The notes beneath the pieces were generated by a model. The model made no database searches and was not told the origin of the DNA. It saw nothing but the letters and a program-made list of their open reading frames with translations. 64,000 bases of DNA, taken from contig NW_017804242.1 in the NCBI RefSeq assembly GCF_001625305.1, positions 3,997,232 to 4,061,231 of the forward strand. The letters run 5' to 3'. The DNA is from Branchiostoma belcheri. Taxonomy: Eukaryota; Chordata; Leptocardii; Amphioxiformes; Branchiostomatidae. Made by a program: the position numbers and the translations under genes. The first letter of the stretch is position 1; each line of letters opens with the position of its first letter. Positions 1-11,559 of the stretch are shown one piece after another.

Positions 1-2450
1 GTGTCTGTTACGTTTGAAAGATTAGTTAGGACATTATAAGTCTTGTGTACAATCAATTGTTTCTTCCTGCCATGCTTGAAATGCATTGAAAAACTTTTAT
101 TTTCTCATGCCTGTTATGAGGCCCAGTTAATGCTCGGTGTTGAAAAACAACGGAGCCAATTCCCAACAACTGGCATTACCTGTCAACTATATTGTTTGGA
201 CGCCCTTTCTTTCAAGCAGCATTTTCAGGCCATTTTCTGCAGCGAAAGCATCTAGCGTGTATTAGCGACCAGCATTGGAAAGGTTGGACATACATGTACT
301 TATTTTGAACGTGCTTGAAAGCTTTTGCAGGTATTTGCTTGATGTGCTTCTTTTTAAAGGTAAAGACTGTGAAGTTGTTTTTCTTGACTTTCAAGTTTGC
401 AGACTTCTAGGCTCTTTGGTAAGTGGAGGTGGGTAACAAGATGATGTGCCACTTTCAGTGTCGGTGAGCACCTCTTTGTCCTGCTGTCTCCTTCCCACTC
501 CTTCAAATACTGTCCTTCAGAGCACTTCAAAGAAAACCATCAAATCTAGTTAAGAAGTTTGTCTGGAGGGAGTCACAAAGATAGCCTTGTTGGAGACAAG
601 CTCCTGGATAAAGTTCTGTAAGAGCCGCCAGGATGTCAAAAAGTCAGACCACACAACTGTAGTTTATTTGCTCTACCTTCACAGTAGAGGCTTTCGTTTG
701 CAATCTTTGTACTGGTGGTAGCTGAAAGGAGACAGAGATACTTTTCTGGGACCTTTAGTGATACCACCTTAGTTTTATAGAGGCTAATTGTTCACAATTC
801 CTTCAGAATGGTTGAAGTGTAAAGCTTATTGATATATATATAGGGGGCAACAGGTAAAGCTTTCGTTTTTGTAAAGAGATAAAGAATTGTCCATACAAGT
901 ATGTTGTAAGACTAGTCACGGCCACAACAATTCAATTTGTTTTTATCAAAAAGATTTGGAAAACGTAATGCTTAACTGTGGAAAAACAACATCATTCAGA
1001 GCAATTGAAACCTGAAGACCAGGTTTAGGCCATGTTTGCCTAGATGGTCTGACTTTATCTCTCTACTGGGATGTTGGGAAGTGTAAATAGTGAAAAGTCA
1101 GAATGGTGATGTCATGTTTATACAATTTAAGTGTGTGTCACAACCTTTTGGTCGCGTGAATCTGAACCATGACATCATCTAATGTTTTTCGGAACTGTTT
1201 TCAGTTAGTCTTTTGTTCCAGGCACTATATTTGGGAAGTGACTTTCATTCAAAACCCTTTTTTGGCAAATTTTAGGAAGAATGCCCCTTGTCATGTTGTA
1301 CACTAAAACTTTGATTCAAATTTTTCAACACAAAATTTAGAATGTGATATTATATATATATATTTTAGCAAAGACCTTGATCTCAAAATTTTTGGCTCCT
1401 TTGCTTGGATAGATGCCTATCCTATGGTACACCCAAACCATAGAGCACTTGTTTTCATGTACAGAATAAGACTTGAAAGGACCAGATCTCATGTAAAGGC
1501 TCACAGTCTGATTTGGTGGTATATTTTTGGAGGATTACGTGGTCAGTGTGTGGTTTCCTGTGGTTGCGTACTGTCTATATCTAAAGAAGGGCGTTCTGTA
1601 CAGCTGATGTTGTTGTTAGGAAGTGGCCTTTGGTTTCACTTGAAACTGAAGTCTAATTTAGACAAAGAGCATTTTGTGCCCAATGAAGTAGATATCTTTG
1701 TTATTGTGCTGGTGAAAATAATTTCGTTCCATAAGTGTTTGATGGACATGCAGCCACTTTCTCATTGGTTGAACCACTAATTGCCATGCTATCATTGGTT
1801 GAACTTCTAATTGTGATGGACAGTCAGGATCAGTCTTTTGAAAACTCATGTGAAACTTTGATTTTTTTAGCTTCTTGGTTCTGGTCCTACTAAATGCTGA
1901 TGTTGGCTGGAATTGTGTTTCGATGCTGTTGTCATTACAAGTCATGAGATGAGATAAGCTGGAAAAGCTGATTCTGAATTTGCTGTTTTTGGATGCCGAA
2001 CAATTTTTCCATTCGCAAGTCCTTTTTGCCTGACTCAATAGCTACTTTAGACAGTCCCTGACGAAAAGGAAAGTTACCAGACTGTTCGTCAGCGTGCAAA
2101 CTTTCACTGAGTAAGGCTGTACAGAAATAGAGGTTTGATGTCATGGGTTTGTTTGTTAGTATGTAGGTGGCAAGAGCTCAAAGATATAAAGAGAAGAAGT
2201 CCGGAAAAGGAAACGTAATGTTAGTCTGGAGTAACACCAAGACACAAGCAGTTTTCGGAAGCTTTTGCAGTTGTTTGGATAACAGCCTACATCAGGTAAG
2301 ATGTTATTCATAAGATATAGATTCTGCACTGATATTTTCACTGTCAGATGCTAATATCTTGAATGTTTAGACTTAGACATTGATTTGAAATGTACTGATG
2401 TGCGAAAATAGACTCTATTGAAGGATAGGTTTTGTTTTTATATAAAGTTA
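1..2450. other. non-coding stretch, no gene seen
   Basis: AT-rich sequence with stops in every frame. The longest frames (118 codons on plus at 1424, 126 on minus at 2038) overlap each other on opposite strands and show no domain, signal peptide or plausible splice sites. The only structure seen is a 30-bp tandem duplication around 1763-1815 (CATTGGTTGAAC repeated). Confidence 0.5.
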
Positions 2451-2451
2451 A

Positions 2452-2828
2452 GATGGTCGCAATTAAGGTGGTATTGGGGTTAGGGTTGTTTAAATAAAAT
2501 CGGAAGGTTCTAGATTCAAATCCCTTACAGTTGAAGGTCGCAATGTTGTGCCTTTGTGCACTTAACACTAGTATATCCTCCCTTACTTGGTAAAAAAGAG
2601 TACCTAGCTTTGGTTTGGGACATCCTCTCGGATGGGACGTAAACCTGTAAGTCCCGTGTTTAAGTTTTGAGTGAAACTTCTTGAAGGTAGGGTCTTTCTA
2701 CTAGTAGGTGTGAGTGGTTCAATCCTTACAGTCTAGTCTTACGCAGCTTGTACTTACTGTCTAAAATATTGTTATGCCTAAAGGAGATTTACCTCCAATA
2801 GGTATTCGAAACAAACAAACAAACAAAG
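2452..2828 (+). mobile_element. tRNA-derived SINE, about 375 bp, with (AAAC)n tail
   Basis: The 5' part carries a degenerate A box (2457-2485) and a B box ending ATTCAAATCCC, the two internal RNA polymerase III promoter elements of tRNA genes. The body (2545-2670) matches the copy at 19340: both have GTTGTGCCTTTG, ACCTAGCTTT and a GGGAC...CCTCTC...GTAAA block. The segment GTGTGAGTGGTTCAA also occurs, inverted, at 10280-10456. The element ends in four AAAC units. It is transcribed by Pol III and moved by a partner LINE (family knowledge). No clear target duplication was found. Confidence 0.65.
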
Positions 2829-3134
2829 GACAGTCCTAGCTCTGTTTGGATGGTTGAGATTGATGATGCACAATATGAACACAGTCTGTTTTTCTAAATT
2901 CTATGCATTCTCATGCGTGCAGGTGTGAGACGGCATCATTAATTACATTTATTAGGTCATAAATCCACTAATAAGTATTTCTTATCACATCTCAAATATT
3001 TACTCCTGTCCTTAAATCCAAGCCGGATGTTATTAGTGGTTAATTGTCTCGGTTCCGATGTGAGTCTGCATACAGATGATCATAAATCATGATGCACCGT
3101 GTCCTGGTGTCAGTTTGTTATGTTTTTGCTCTGT

Positions 3135-3330
3135 TTTTTCTTCCTCTTCTTCCCCAAACAAGTAAGGTCAATGACCTGAACCAGACATCTGTCACCATGT
3201 AACTAGTGTTGGGTTGCATCATGTTGCAATTCTATAGCAAGAGGGATTTATACTCCTGTCTGACCATATATGAATGTGTTTGAGCAAAAATTAACAGAGC
3301 AGATGACATATGCGAAGGTAAACATGCATT
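3135..3330 (+). repeat. interspersed repeat, inverted relative to 31795-31990
   Basis: About 195 bp matching the reverse complement of 31795-31990 at roughly 80% by eye. Shared blocks include AAGGTCAATGACCTGAACC, AACTAGTGTTGGGTT, GTCTGACCATAT and AACAGAGCAGA. No coding potential, tRNA head or tail. Superfamily unknown. Confidence 0.6.
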
Positions 3331-3365
3331 TGATAAAAATGCAAATGTTACCTTTCTAGTATTAT

Positions 3366-3645
3366 TTTAGTTTTTCCAATATCTGATCTAGTTTTTCCAG
3401 TGTCTTCCAGCAAATATTTATAAAATTTTTTTTCCAATATATAAAAATTTACCAGTGTCTGTATTCACTTTTAGATTTTTCCAATATCTTTTTAGAAATC
3501 TGCTAACATTTGTATTAGATATTGAATTTTAGTTGTTTTCCAATATCATTTTAGAAATCTGCTGTGTTTGTATTGAATTTTGATTCTTTTGCAATATCTT
3601 TTACTGAGAAATTGCCAGGGTTTGTATTATTGATCAATTAATTTC
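3366..3645 (+). repeat. degenerate minisatellite, unit about 47-59 bp
   Basis: Five decayed units, each with (C/G)CAATAT at about 3376, 3434, 3481, 3540 and 3592. The better-kept units also share TTTTAGAAATCTGCT and TTTGTATT. Very AT-rich. Confidence 0.6.
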
Positions 3646-3649
3646 CATA

Positions 3650-4565
3650 CCTCTTAAAAATCTTTACATCTCAGAGGAACATATCTTCATTTTACTGCTT
3701 ATTATTCATTTACTGAATATCGATATCACTTGGCAGATATTATATTTGCAGTTCAACTTCTGCTGTCTTATATATATCATTATCACAATATACGACAATT
3801 TCTTGGTACCAATTTCTCTGTATACACATTGTGATGCAGCCTCAGTACATAAAGCGTTTTCATATGATAGTGATCAGTATTTTATGTGATCTTTTGTGGG
3901 ATGAGATGTGTCCTGGAGGATGAGTTAAGGTTGATAGATGACTTCCTGGTGGGGTTCATATCTATACCTGATCAATTGGATGCAGAAGGATTTGTAATGT
4001 TCTCATTCCCAAGGTAGTTTGTCACCTGTCATGTGACTCATACCCAGGGCACCCAATGATTGCTTTCTCTAGACTACAATGTATATTATATTCAGTCATT
4101 GAAAGTGTTCTGTAATACAATATTTTGGAGGCCTGGCAAGTACAAAACTTTAGAGCCCAAGCTTATTGTGGAAAAATGTTGACAGTGTTAATTCTTTGAC
4201 TGACTGACCCTAGCAAAAATTTCTGAATTTCAAATCAAAATTTAAACCTTCTGAAACATTTTTATGCATTTTCAGAAGCAAATTTCTATGCCTTTCCCTA
4301 AGATCTGACAAAAAGCTGTTCTTTTGGCTTTTGAAGTTTAAAGATTGATGAAGAAATAAGGTAGAGAAGAGTAATTAACCACTACTGACAGTAAGATTGA
4401 TTAGTTCCAAGGGACAACTCAGAAGCTGATTTTTCTGCATGATAAATTCTGAACCTCCATCTTTCCTCCGAGTAATGAGCTATATTTATGATAATTCAAT
4501 GAATAATTATACTGCTTTATTGCCGTGAAATCTATCCTTTGTAAATACTAAGTGACTGTAATGGT
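3650..4565. other. AT-rich stretch, nothing defined
   Basis: No open frame over 60 codons, no terminal inverted repeat and no tandem period that I can see. Confidence 0.4.
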
Positions 4566-5654
4566 CTACCTTAAGGTGGTCCAGAAGGATAGCTGAGGCA
4601 TATTTAGAAATACTACGAACTCTATCTGATATGGTAGTCTTTTGGGTCTATTTTTATAATTTTCTTTCGTCTTGTCACTATGGCCACATTTTGGCCGCCA
4701 AATTGACCGCCAAATTGTGCATTTTTCTCACGCTCCAGCCAGGCCCCAGTGGGGGTGTGCACATTATTTTTAAAAGCTACTCCGCTGCTCGACCAATCAG
4801 GCTCGCTGGTCATTACGTAAACTGAGAGCTTCACTTTCATAATTTTTGGGAAGGGAAAAGACACTGGAAAAGAGAGTTTTACTGAGCGTTTGATGTCAGT
4901 TGTTTGCAAAACGTTTTGGGTAAAAACCTGCCAAATGCAAAGAATAATAATTTTCTGAAAACACAAGCCGTTTCCATTGTTTATCACACTTCGTATCGGC
5001 AAAATGTTGTCAAGTTGCAACACACAACCAGAGATATGCAGCCACACAAATCACCAAAAACGCCAGAAATAATCTGACAACTTCCTATATAAAAACATTC
5101 GACTGCCAAAAGAAACGAAGCTGTCTGCTTTGAGCCACAAGTTAGATCTTGGTTTAGTTATGAGCGGCCTGGCGGACCGGGTCACTGCATGCATAAACTT
5201 TGATAAAGAGCCGCGCTTGGTAGTTCATACTCGGCCGTCATTATGCCGCGTTATCCTTTGTGTTCTTTCATGATTTTTACAGACAACTCATAATTTTCTA
5301 CCGAATAAAAACGCGTCTCTACCTGTGCACTGTCTTATTATTCTGAGTTTGTATCGACTGCAACACGTTTGTAACTACTAAACGTTAACGTTACGTTCTA
5401 GTGAACAGACATGATAAGAACTACTAGTCATTTTTATAAAATCTACGTTTTTATTAAAAAATACGATACTTACAAACTTCAGCAGAATGTTAACATAATC
5501 TTACGGTAACTGCTAACAATAATCTTTTACGATTTACAGCATACAGCAAATAGTAGCCGCTTACAAAAAAATCAGTTCCAACAGATTTACAGAGATAGTC
5601 CGTACTTTTCAGATAGAACATAGAACGTCGTGCGTGAAAATTATTTCCACAAGT

Positions 5655-5891
5655 CTAGGACAACGTGCAACGTAAATTCACATAATCAACAAAATTATAT
5701 ACGCTCATAATCTCATACCACGTCCGGGCAAGCTTTTTTCCAGGGCTATCTACTCCGGTATCGCGCGATAACTTTTCAGTGCTGTGATCTTGCTGATCGT
5801 CAATCTCCTCTGGGGGTAGGCCTAAAAAACAAGTCCGTAACTCCAGAATACCCCGGCAGATTTTCTCCAATAAGGTCTCAGAATAGTCCAT
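5655..5891 (-). CDS. hypothetical 78-codon frame inside the TTAA transposon
   Basis: Product not recognised. The frame starts MDYSETLLEKICRG, is acidic in the middle (PPEEIDDQQDH) and basic after it (SPGKKLARTW), and has no repeats or membrane segment. It starts about 110 bp downstream, on the minus strand, of the CpG-rich promoter-like block near 6005-6030, which is why I list it and not its shadow frames. It could be the first coding exon of a transposon gene or a captured host exon; GT dinucleotides lie inside the frame, but no donor is convincing. A minus-strand 141-codon frame at 4622-5047 lies further down the same strand and also has no recognisable domain. It may equally be chance. 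Confidence 0.2.
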   Translation of the reverse strand: MDYSETLLEKICRGILELRTCFLGLPPEEIDDQQDHSTEKLSRDTGVDSPGKKLARTWYEIMSVYNFVDYVNLRCTLS

Positions 5892-5929
5892 AAACCTCCA
5901 TCTGCAAATCTACGTAGGATACGGCCGTT

Positions 5930-6050
5930 TAAAAGATCGTCTACCGGCCCAAATGCTGCCGCAAAGCGCACAGCTTCTCCGCTCGCAAACAAGACACGCC
6001 ATCCGCCATTTTGGGTGAGTCACGTGACCCCTACTCCCGCGAAATCTTAG
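5930..6050 (-). promoter_or_regulatory. CpG-rich promoter-like patch in the TTAA transposon
   Basis: CpG density is much higher than in the surroundings. It holds CGCCATTTTG (YY1-type, common at TATA-less promoters) at 6005-6013 and an overlapping TGAGTCA (AP-1-type, 6016-6022) and CACGTG E-box (6021-6026). Orientation is inferred from the frame below it. Activity is unproven. Confidence 0.3.
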
Positions 6051-7065
6051 CGTTCGTTTGGCTGTTCTTTTTACTGGACATATCCCCGGCCTGTTTTTCC
6101 AAATAGCGCCGCAGTAAGCTAAATACAGCGTGCTGAAAGGTCAATGACCCATTTTTCGGTGGGAGGGATGGGCGCCCTTGGAATGGCGACAAAAAATTGG
6201 CGATTTCGGCACTTTCGGGCTTCAAAATGGACATTATGTAACCCCTACGACATATACAGCATTTTAAGAATGAAACTGTGGAAAAAATGTTCATGGAAAG
6301 GGACAAAAAGGTGGTATTTTTTGAAAGATAAGCTTATAAACTAAAATCGTATGCGAGGCCGACACACTGCGCCGCTTTATATGTTGGGGAGGGGTGCTGG
6401 CGCGTGGCACTGTTGACATTTACGAAAAAAAATTCATAAAAAATCAACACTTTGAGATATTAAAAAATGCTCGCATACGTTTGTTCCTATTACTAGTGTG
6501 TGCCTTTCAACAAAATATGGTGAATAAAAACCAAAGCGCTGGCCAGAAAAATTGATTTTTCTAAAAAGGGGGCGTGGCTCATAACTCGAGACGACGTCAT
6601 GATTACGTCATCAAAATTTGCATAAATTATCATCTTGCACTAAGGTACTTACACAAAAAAAATCAATGACCATAGGTAATCCTAAGTAGTATTTTTAGGA
6701 TGTCCCCAAAGTCCTCAGCCACCCTTCCATACCACCTTAACTCAGTTACGTTTTTCCAAGGTTAAATCTGTTATAAGAAATATTGATGCCATCTTCCATC
6801 TGCTTTACAATTTACTTGAAGAAGCCATCAGAGGTTTAATTGCAAATCCCAAAGGAAAGGGAAGGGTCTGGAGAGCCAGGCTTCATGAATTTTTAGGGCT
6901 GGCCATTAATGTTAATCAAGACTTGTTAGGCCGTACTGACTCGATTATAGGGATGGCATATCCGCGTATGCATCAATTTTCATCTGTTTTCACACACAAA
7001 GTTTTCGATCATACAGTTACCTTGGAGGTACTCGAAGGATGCAATAGGTCAAAAGAAAGAGATCA

Positions 7066-7291
7066 GAATATGAGGGCCTGCAAGGGGGGGTCCCGACAGC
7101 GCTCTACGCTGAATTCGGAAACCTCTCGATTACGCTTTACGATAAATTCCAAGTGGCTATAACGCATTACGTAGAATTAAAACGTTGAATACGCTCTACG
7201 CAAAAATATTAGAGCGGTCTGTCTACGCTCTACGTAGAATCAAAATGGCCGATTACGCTCTACGGAAAAGGGCTTGCGGGCCCCCGAATAT
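7066..7291. mobile_element. MITE with GAGGGCCTGCAAG ends and 6-bp duplication
   Basis: The 214-bp element (7072-7285) runs from GAGGGCCTGCAAGGGG to CTTGCGGGCCCCC, an imperfect terminal inverted repeat, and is flanked by direct repeats GAATAT (7066-7071 and 7286-7291). The interior is built from a repeated TACGCTCTACG-like motif. A near-identical copy lies at 41277-41483. Confidence 0.75.
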
Positions 7292-8172
7292 GTCAGAGGA
7301 AGGGAAGCAAGGCTCGAAATGCTACTTGCTTGCACCAAGTCTTCCGAAGTTTAAGAAGATATGAAAAGAACAAAATTAAAAATTTGTTGTTTGGTTTACT
7401 GTGCACTGTGTTCAGTCATCGGTTCCTGACCACGTAGATTTCAGAATGAAGGCAACTTTCTTTCGCATGCTTGCTGGCATCATGTTTGGGTTGCCCAGAG
7501 GATGTCATCCATATAATTAGATTAGTATGGCCTAATGGCTGCATCAATGCAGACCTCTCACCAACAACCACTGTCTGTTCAAATTTGTCCTTTTCATTCT
7601 AAACGCACAGTATGTGGGAAAAAGAAAATCCAAATCAACATAGTTTATCTGTCTCTACATTCCTGTAACTGTTGAATAATTGTAGTTATTAATATTTGGG
7701 ACAAGTTATACCCAACCAGCATAGATAAATGGTTCTCCCCCTCCACCAAACCCATTGATGGCAAATCCTGGACTGTCCCTAAATCTAGATCTGGCCTGTA
7801 CCCAAACATCACCCAGCCAGCTGCCTGGGTAGATCTGTGACCAGCTGGAGGAATGTGGGTATGTACACGCACTACATATTGATCTCCCAATACGTGACCT
7901 CACAAACACACAGTTCCTACCAGAATAGACCCTTTCTGGAGCAGGCTTTCCCATATGAAGGTATGTTTGACAACAGATTAGTATGATCAGAAGTGTGGTA
8001 CATGGTTTAGACTATCGGTAAAGGCTTGTTTCTACTAACTTGAAGTTTGTTATGATCAGTGTTTGTTTGTAGTTTTCAGTGAAGTTGAGTTTTGATTGAG
8101 GTGAAGGTCATGTGTTTAGGATTTCCCTGTCATTCCTTCAGGTTCAAATATACGACATGTACATCATAGTAT

Positions 8173-8275
8173 ACATGAATGAATGAATGAATTTCTCAAC
8201 AATTGTACAGGGTACAATCATACATATTTGGCAACAGCTACATTTTGTATGTATCAAACAGCAATACAGTAGTTC
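8173..8275 (-). mobile_element. short retroelement 3' tail with TGAA repeats
   Basis: Four TGAA units are followed by a segment (CTCAACAAT...TACA...CATAT.TGGCAA...AAACAGCAATAC) that also follows the long TGAA array at 21397. Two loci sharing unique sequence beside the same tetranucleotide suggests the 3' end of a non-LTR element whose tail is (ATTC)n on the minus strand. The element type is inference. Confidence 0.45.
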
Positions 8276-8279
8276 AAAG

Positions 8280-9270
8280 ATAATCTCTCCTATATTTTAT
8301 GACTACAAATATTATTGATAACAGTATGAGTGTAACATTATCTGCATGTATGGATGATTTGGTCTCGCTTTTGGACTGAAGTACAAAAATATTGACCTAT
8401 ATACATGTACATGTATGTTGGCAGATATACATTGTAGAAGCTGGACATGATACCAGTATGTGGAAAACATAGATCTGAGTGTAGACATGTTGAACTTTGT
8501 CTTTAGTAAGTGGTAACAGACTGTATCAGTGTTTTAACTCTCTATCATAAGTAGGACAACATATAAAGAATGCCCACTGATAGAAAGATACATGTAGAAA
8601 GAAATTCTGAATATTTGCCATTTTATATTGTTCTTGTATTTTTTTTAATATTCTGAGCAAGTACAAGTCTTAGCCTGGGTTCTCTGGAAGTCCATATTTA
8701 TCTCGGGTCTATTGTGTCTGTTTGAGACTTGGTCAGTTGCCATTTTTCCATACAAAAGAGCATCAGCTTTAATGCATTCTTTTCTATCTGTAGCTAAGGT
8801 AGCTGAAACTTTTAATTTTTACTCCTAAACTGTGTGTCAAATTCTTAATCTGTACTGAGACAAGAACTTTTCCAAATGCATTTGAATTAGTACTCAGTTT
8901 ATATTTTGACCCTATTCCTTTATCTTGTCAGTTGAAAACCCATAGGATCTAAAAATATCTATTATGAAATTGTTAATGCTTAGAACATACTGAAAATGCA
9001 TTTGGGATCATGATCAGCTTTCCAGCAAAAATTGTTTGGGATTGACAGAAGTCAAGCAGTGTGGAAACATGTTAAATTCTACCCCAGACCCCCGTAGTTA
9101 CTGGGTCACCCCTTTAACATTGCCAGTTGAGCTTGACAGCGATATTTCACGTGTTCTCTTTGAGTACGGCCCTTCCATTCCGTATGCTAGCTCACGAGCG
9201 AATGTCTCCGCTCCAGTTACAAGTCGGTGGCCCCTGAATACAAATGAATTCACACTGTGTGACATGCACT
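8280..9270. other. non-coding stretch, nothing defined
   Basis: No supported gene. A lone TAGCCTGGGTTC at 8675 resembles a 9-bp-duplication MITE end but has no partner. The 79-codon frame at 9036-9275 has no recognisable features. Confidence 0.4.
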
Positions 9271-9271
9271 G

Positions 9272-9320
9272 CTAGGGCCATACCAATTTAATTTGTTGTT
9301 TCTTGGATTTTTCCAGAAAA
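9272..9320. repeat. fragment of interspersed repeat shared with 13020-13066
   Basis: GGCCATACCAATTTAATTTG plus a following TTCTTGGATTTTT resembles GGCCACACCAATTTATTTTG and following bases at 13021-13060. Only one end is seen at each site. Confidence 0.35.
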
Positions 9321-10279
9321 ACTATGAAGCGACAGGGCAAATTAAAACAATAAACAAAAAAACAGGCCAAGGCACCCCTTGAAGGCCAGAAATGTTACGA
9401 TATGAGCCGTAAAGTCTACATGCCAGGCAAGTTTATAATTATTAAAACAATATATTTTGAACTTTTAATGAAATGAAGTTGCATTGCAACAATGAAAAAC
9501 TTTAACAACTAGGAAGAAAAGGACTTTCTTCAACCATTGGGGCCGAAATATGTCTTTCCTTGAGCATTATATTTTGGAGTTAATTCAGAACCTAAAATCT
9601 TTTTGCCTTTTTCCAAATCAGAAAAAAATGGACAGGGCGAATCTGAGAAACAACACATGAAATTGGTGTTGCCCAGAGGAACCTGACATCCTACTGAGGT
9701 GTTGTAGCTTCAGGGTCGGGTCAGACTGTAAGGTCGTGTCAGTGTTTTTCTCCAAACGTCGCAGCCATCTGTTTGCAAGGCTGAACTTGGTGTGCAGGAC
9801 CACATGGGTTCTGACAGGATGGATGGTCTGTGAAATCTGAACTTGACCGTAGTGCCTGAAGGACTGACACTCTGTAATTATGATGTTTATGTGCAATTTT
9901 GGATGAGCAGCTTTGAACTTGCTCTTTCTCACGTTGAGGGACTTCGCTTCTTGATTGCCTTGTCCTCCCACATTTTGCTTAAAACCGTTTTACTTTCTGC
10001 AGATATGGACGTTGAACGTTACAGCCATCTCTATAACTATAGACAGCTTGATCAGCAAATTGGAATCAAGAAATTCTACCTCTGTGCAACATTCCTATAA
10101 CTTACATGTATATAAGGTGACAGAGGCAAAATCTAATGCCATTGAGTAGTGTAGGAAAGTAGAAGATGCATTATCTTTATTGTTAGCTTCACTCTTCTTA
10201 CCGCTAAGGTATTTTATGATGATTTACCACATTTGTGGAAGGATTGACATAACAGGTGAGTATCACCTCTTCAAAGATG

Positions 10280-10456
10280 TCAACCCCGAGACCAGACTGT
10301 AAGGTTTGAACCACTCACACCGGTGAAGGTCCCCTACTTTTTTTGATAAGTGTGGTGGGTTCTTTAACGTGCGTGGGGTGTGGCTCTCCCAAACACGGGA
10401 CCCCCATTTAACATCCTGTCCTAGGGATAGGGGTACTATGTACAGGGCTTTCATCT
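10280..10456 (-). mobile_element. tRNA-SINE body fragment, minus strand
   Basis: Read on the minus strand it contains the GGATGTTAAATGGGGGTCCC block, GCACGTTAAAGAACCCACCA, and GTGTGAGTGGTTCAAACC, the last shared with the SINE at 2452. The tRNA-like head is missing, so this is a 5'-truncated copy. Confidence 0.55.
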
Positions 10457-10974
10457 ACCAAGTTTTCAGCAAATCAAAATTTTCAAGCAAAGTTTGTTGT
10501 TTTAGATGATGTATACAGAAGCCAGTCAATGTCAAGAGCTAACTTGGCTCACTGGCAACCAACTTTTCCTCTCTTGCATGATGACAAAGAGACGTGACAA
10601 TAGATTCAGGTTACTGTAAAACATGCATAGCAATACTTTTTGTATGAGAAAAAAAGATAGGGGTGTTTTCAGAAATGACCTATAAAACTGCTAAATAAAT
10701 AAAATGGTGTTAAAAAGCAAAACAATTTCCATAATCTTGCCCATACTAGCAGACAACATGCCCAACTACATACCAATGCAGTAAAAGTTACACTTGCAAA
10801 TGTATCGACACAACATGACAACTGATTCCAATACTCTGTTAAAGGTCACTGACCTCCTAACAACTTACAATCTTTTACATCTCCAGGGTTCTGTGGTATA
10901 CGTACATTTTGTTCTTTTCTGTCAAATGACATGTCATACCAGTAGCTAATCATATACGATAAATATTTCATAAC

Positions 10975-11165
10975 TCACCGTATCATTGCAATGATTTAAA
11001 TCTCATCAGTTATTCCACAGCAACCACAACCGATCCCCGGACACCCATAAACAGGAGATTAGATCCCACAGCCTGGCCAGAAGTCATTAATAAACAGTTA
11101 CCAAGGATTGCTCCAGCTCTGGGTCAACTTTCTGCCATCGGGTTGAATTAAAAGCAGCCATAATA
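10975..11165. promoter_or_regulatory. candidate regulatory island (RUNX, FOX and OTX-like sites)
   Basis: Complex, repeat-free sequence between repeats. It holds AACCACAA (RUNX-type, 11022-11029), two ATAAACA FOX-type sites (11048-11054 and 11090-11096), an OTX-type GGATTG and AT-rich homeodomain-type motifs. The motif matches are seen; regulatory function is inference. Confidence 0.25.
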
Positions 11166-11299
11166 AAATTCTGAGTAGAGTTTTGGTCATAAATGTTGAA
11201 AATGGATTTTGTAAGTTGTCTATAATGTTTATGATTTTATAGCCTTAGAACATATGGTGTCATAATACCAGACAGCTGCCCCGGCTTTCTTTTATGCTA

Positions 11300-11550
11300 G
11301 CCACAGAAGTTACATTTCAAGTTTGTTGCAGAGAGAGTATAGTGGTGGTTTAATATTTGCCATTTTCGCACCTCCAGTGCGAAGTCATGACACCAGGAAT
11401 ATGCCTTCCTTGTACACTGTATGACTACTGGACTACAGAAGTGTTTCAACTGCGAATTTAGAATATCACGAAAAAAAATCATTTTCCTCCTAGTCCTACT
11501 GCAAAATAAAACCACCACAAAATTATAATGCATTTAATCAATTTTACAGC
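11300..11550. mobile_element. TACTGTAAATGC-family MITE, old copy
   Basis: Contains the family's diagnostic blocks: GTGGTGGTTTAAT, the GACTACTGGACTACAGAA centre, and CTACTGCAAAATAAAACCAC, then GCATTTAAT...TTTTACAG at the end. The left end is decayed. Confidence 0.6.
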
Positions 11551-11559
11551 GCATGTAGA

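Larger units (their letters stand above)
4571..6740. mobile_element. 2.16-kb DNA transposon flanked by TTAA
   Basis: Ends are inverted: GGTGGTCCAGAAGGATAGCT at 4575 and, read from the other end, GGTGGTATGGAAGGGTGGCT at 6736, with about 19 of 24 positions identical through GCTGAGG. Both ends abut TTAA (4571-4574 and 6737-6740), the target duplication of piggyBac-like and Kolobok transposons. No transposase is recognisable, so it is probably non-autonomous or decayed. The interior differs from its flanks: CpG-rich patches, a promoter-like block near 6000-6050 and several minus-strand frames. The terminal bases do not settle which TTAA superfamily it is. Confidence 0.65.

Noticed and set aside
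9955..10149. Exon after the acceptor-like TTTTACTTTCTGCAG near 10003
   Set aside because: Two frames stay open for 30-45 codons and neither is recognisable. No donor decides between them.
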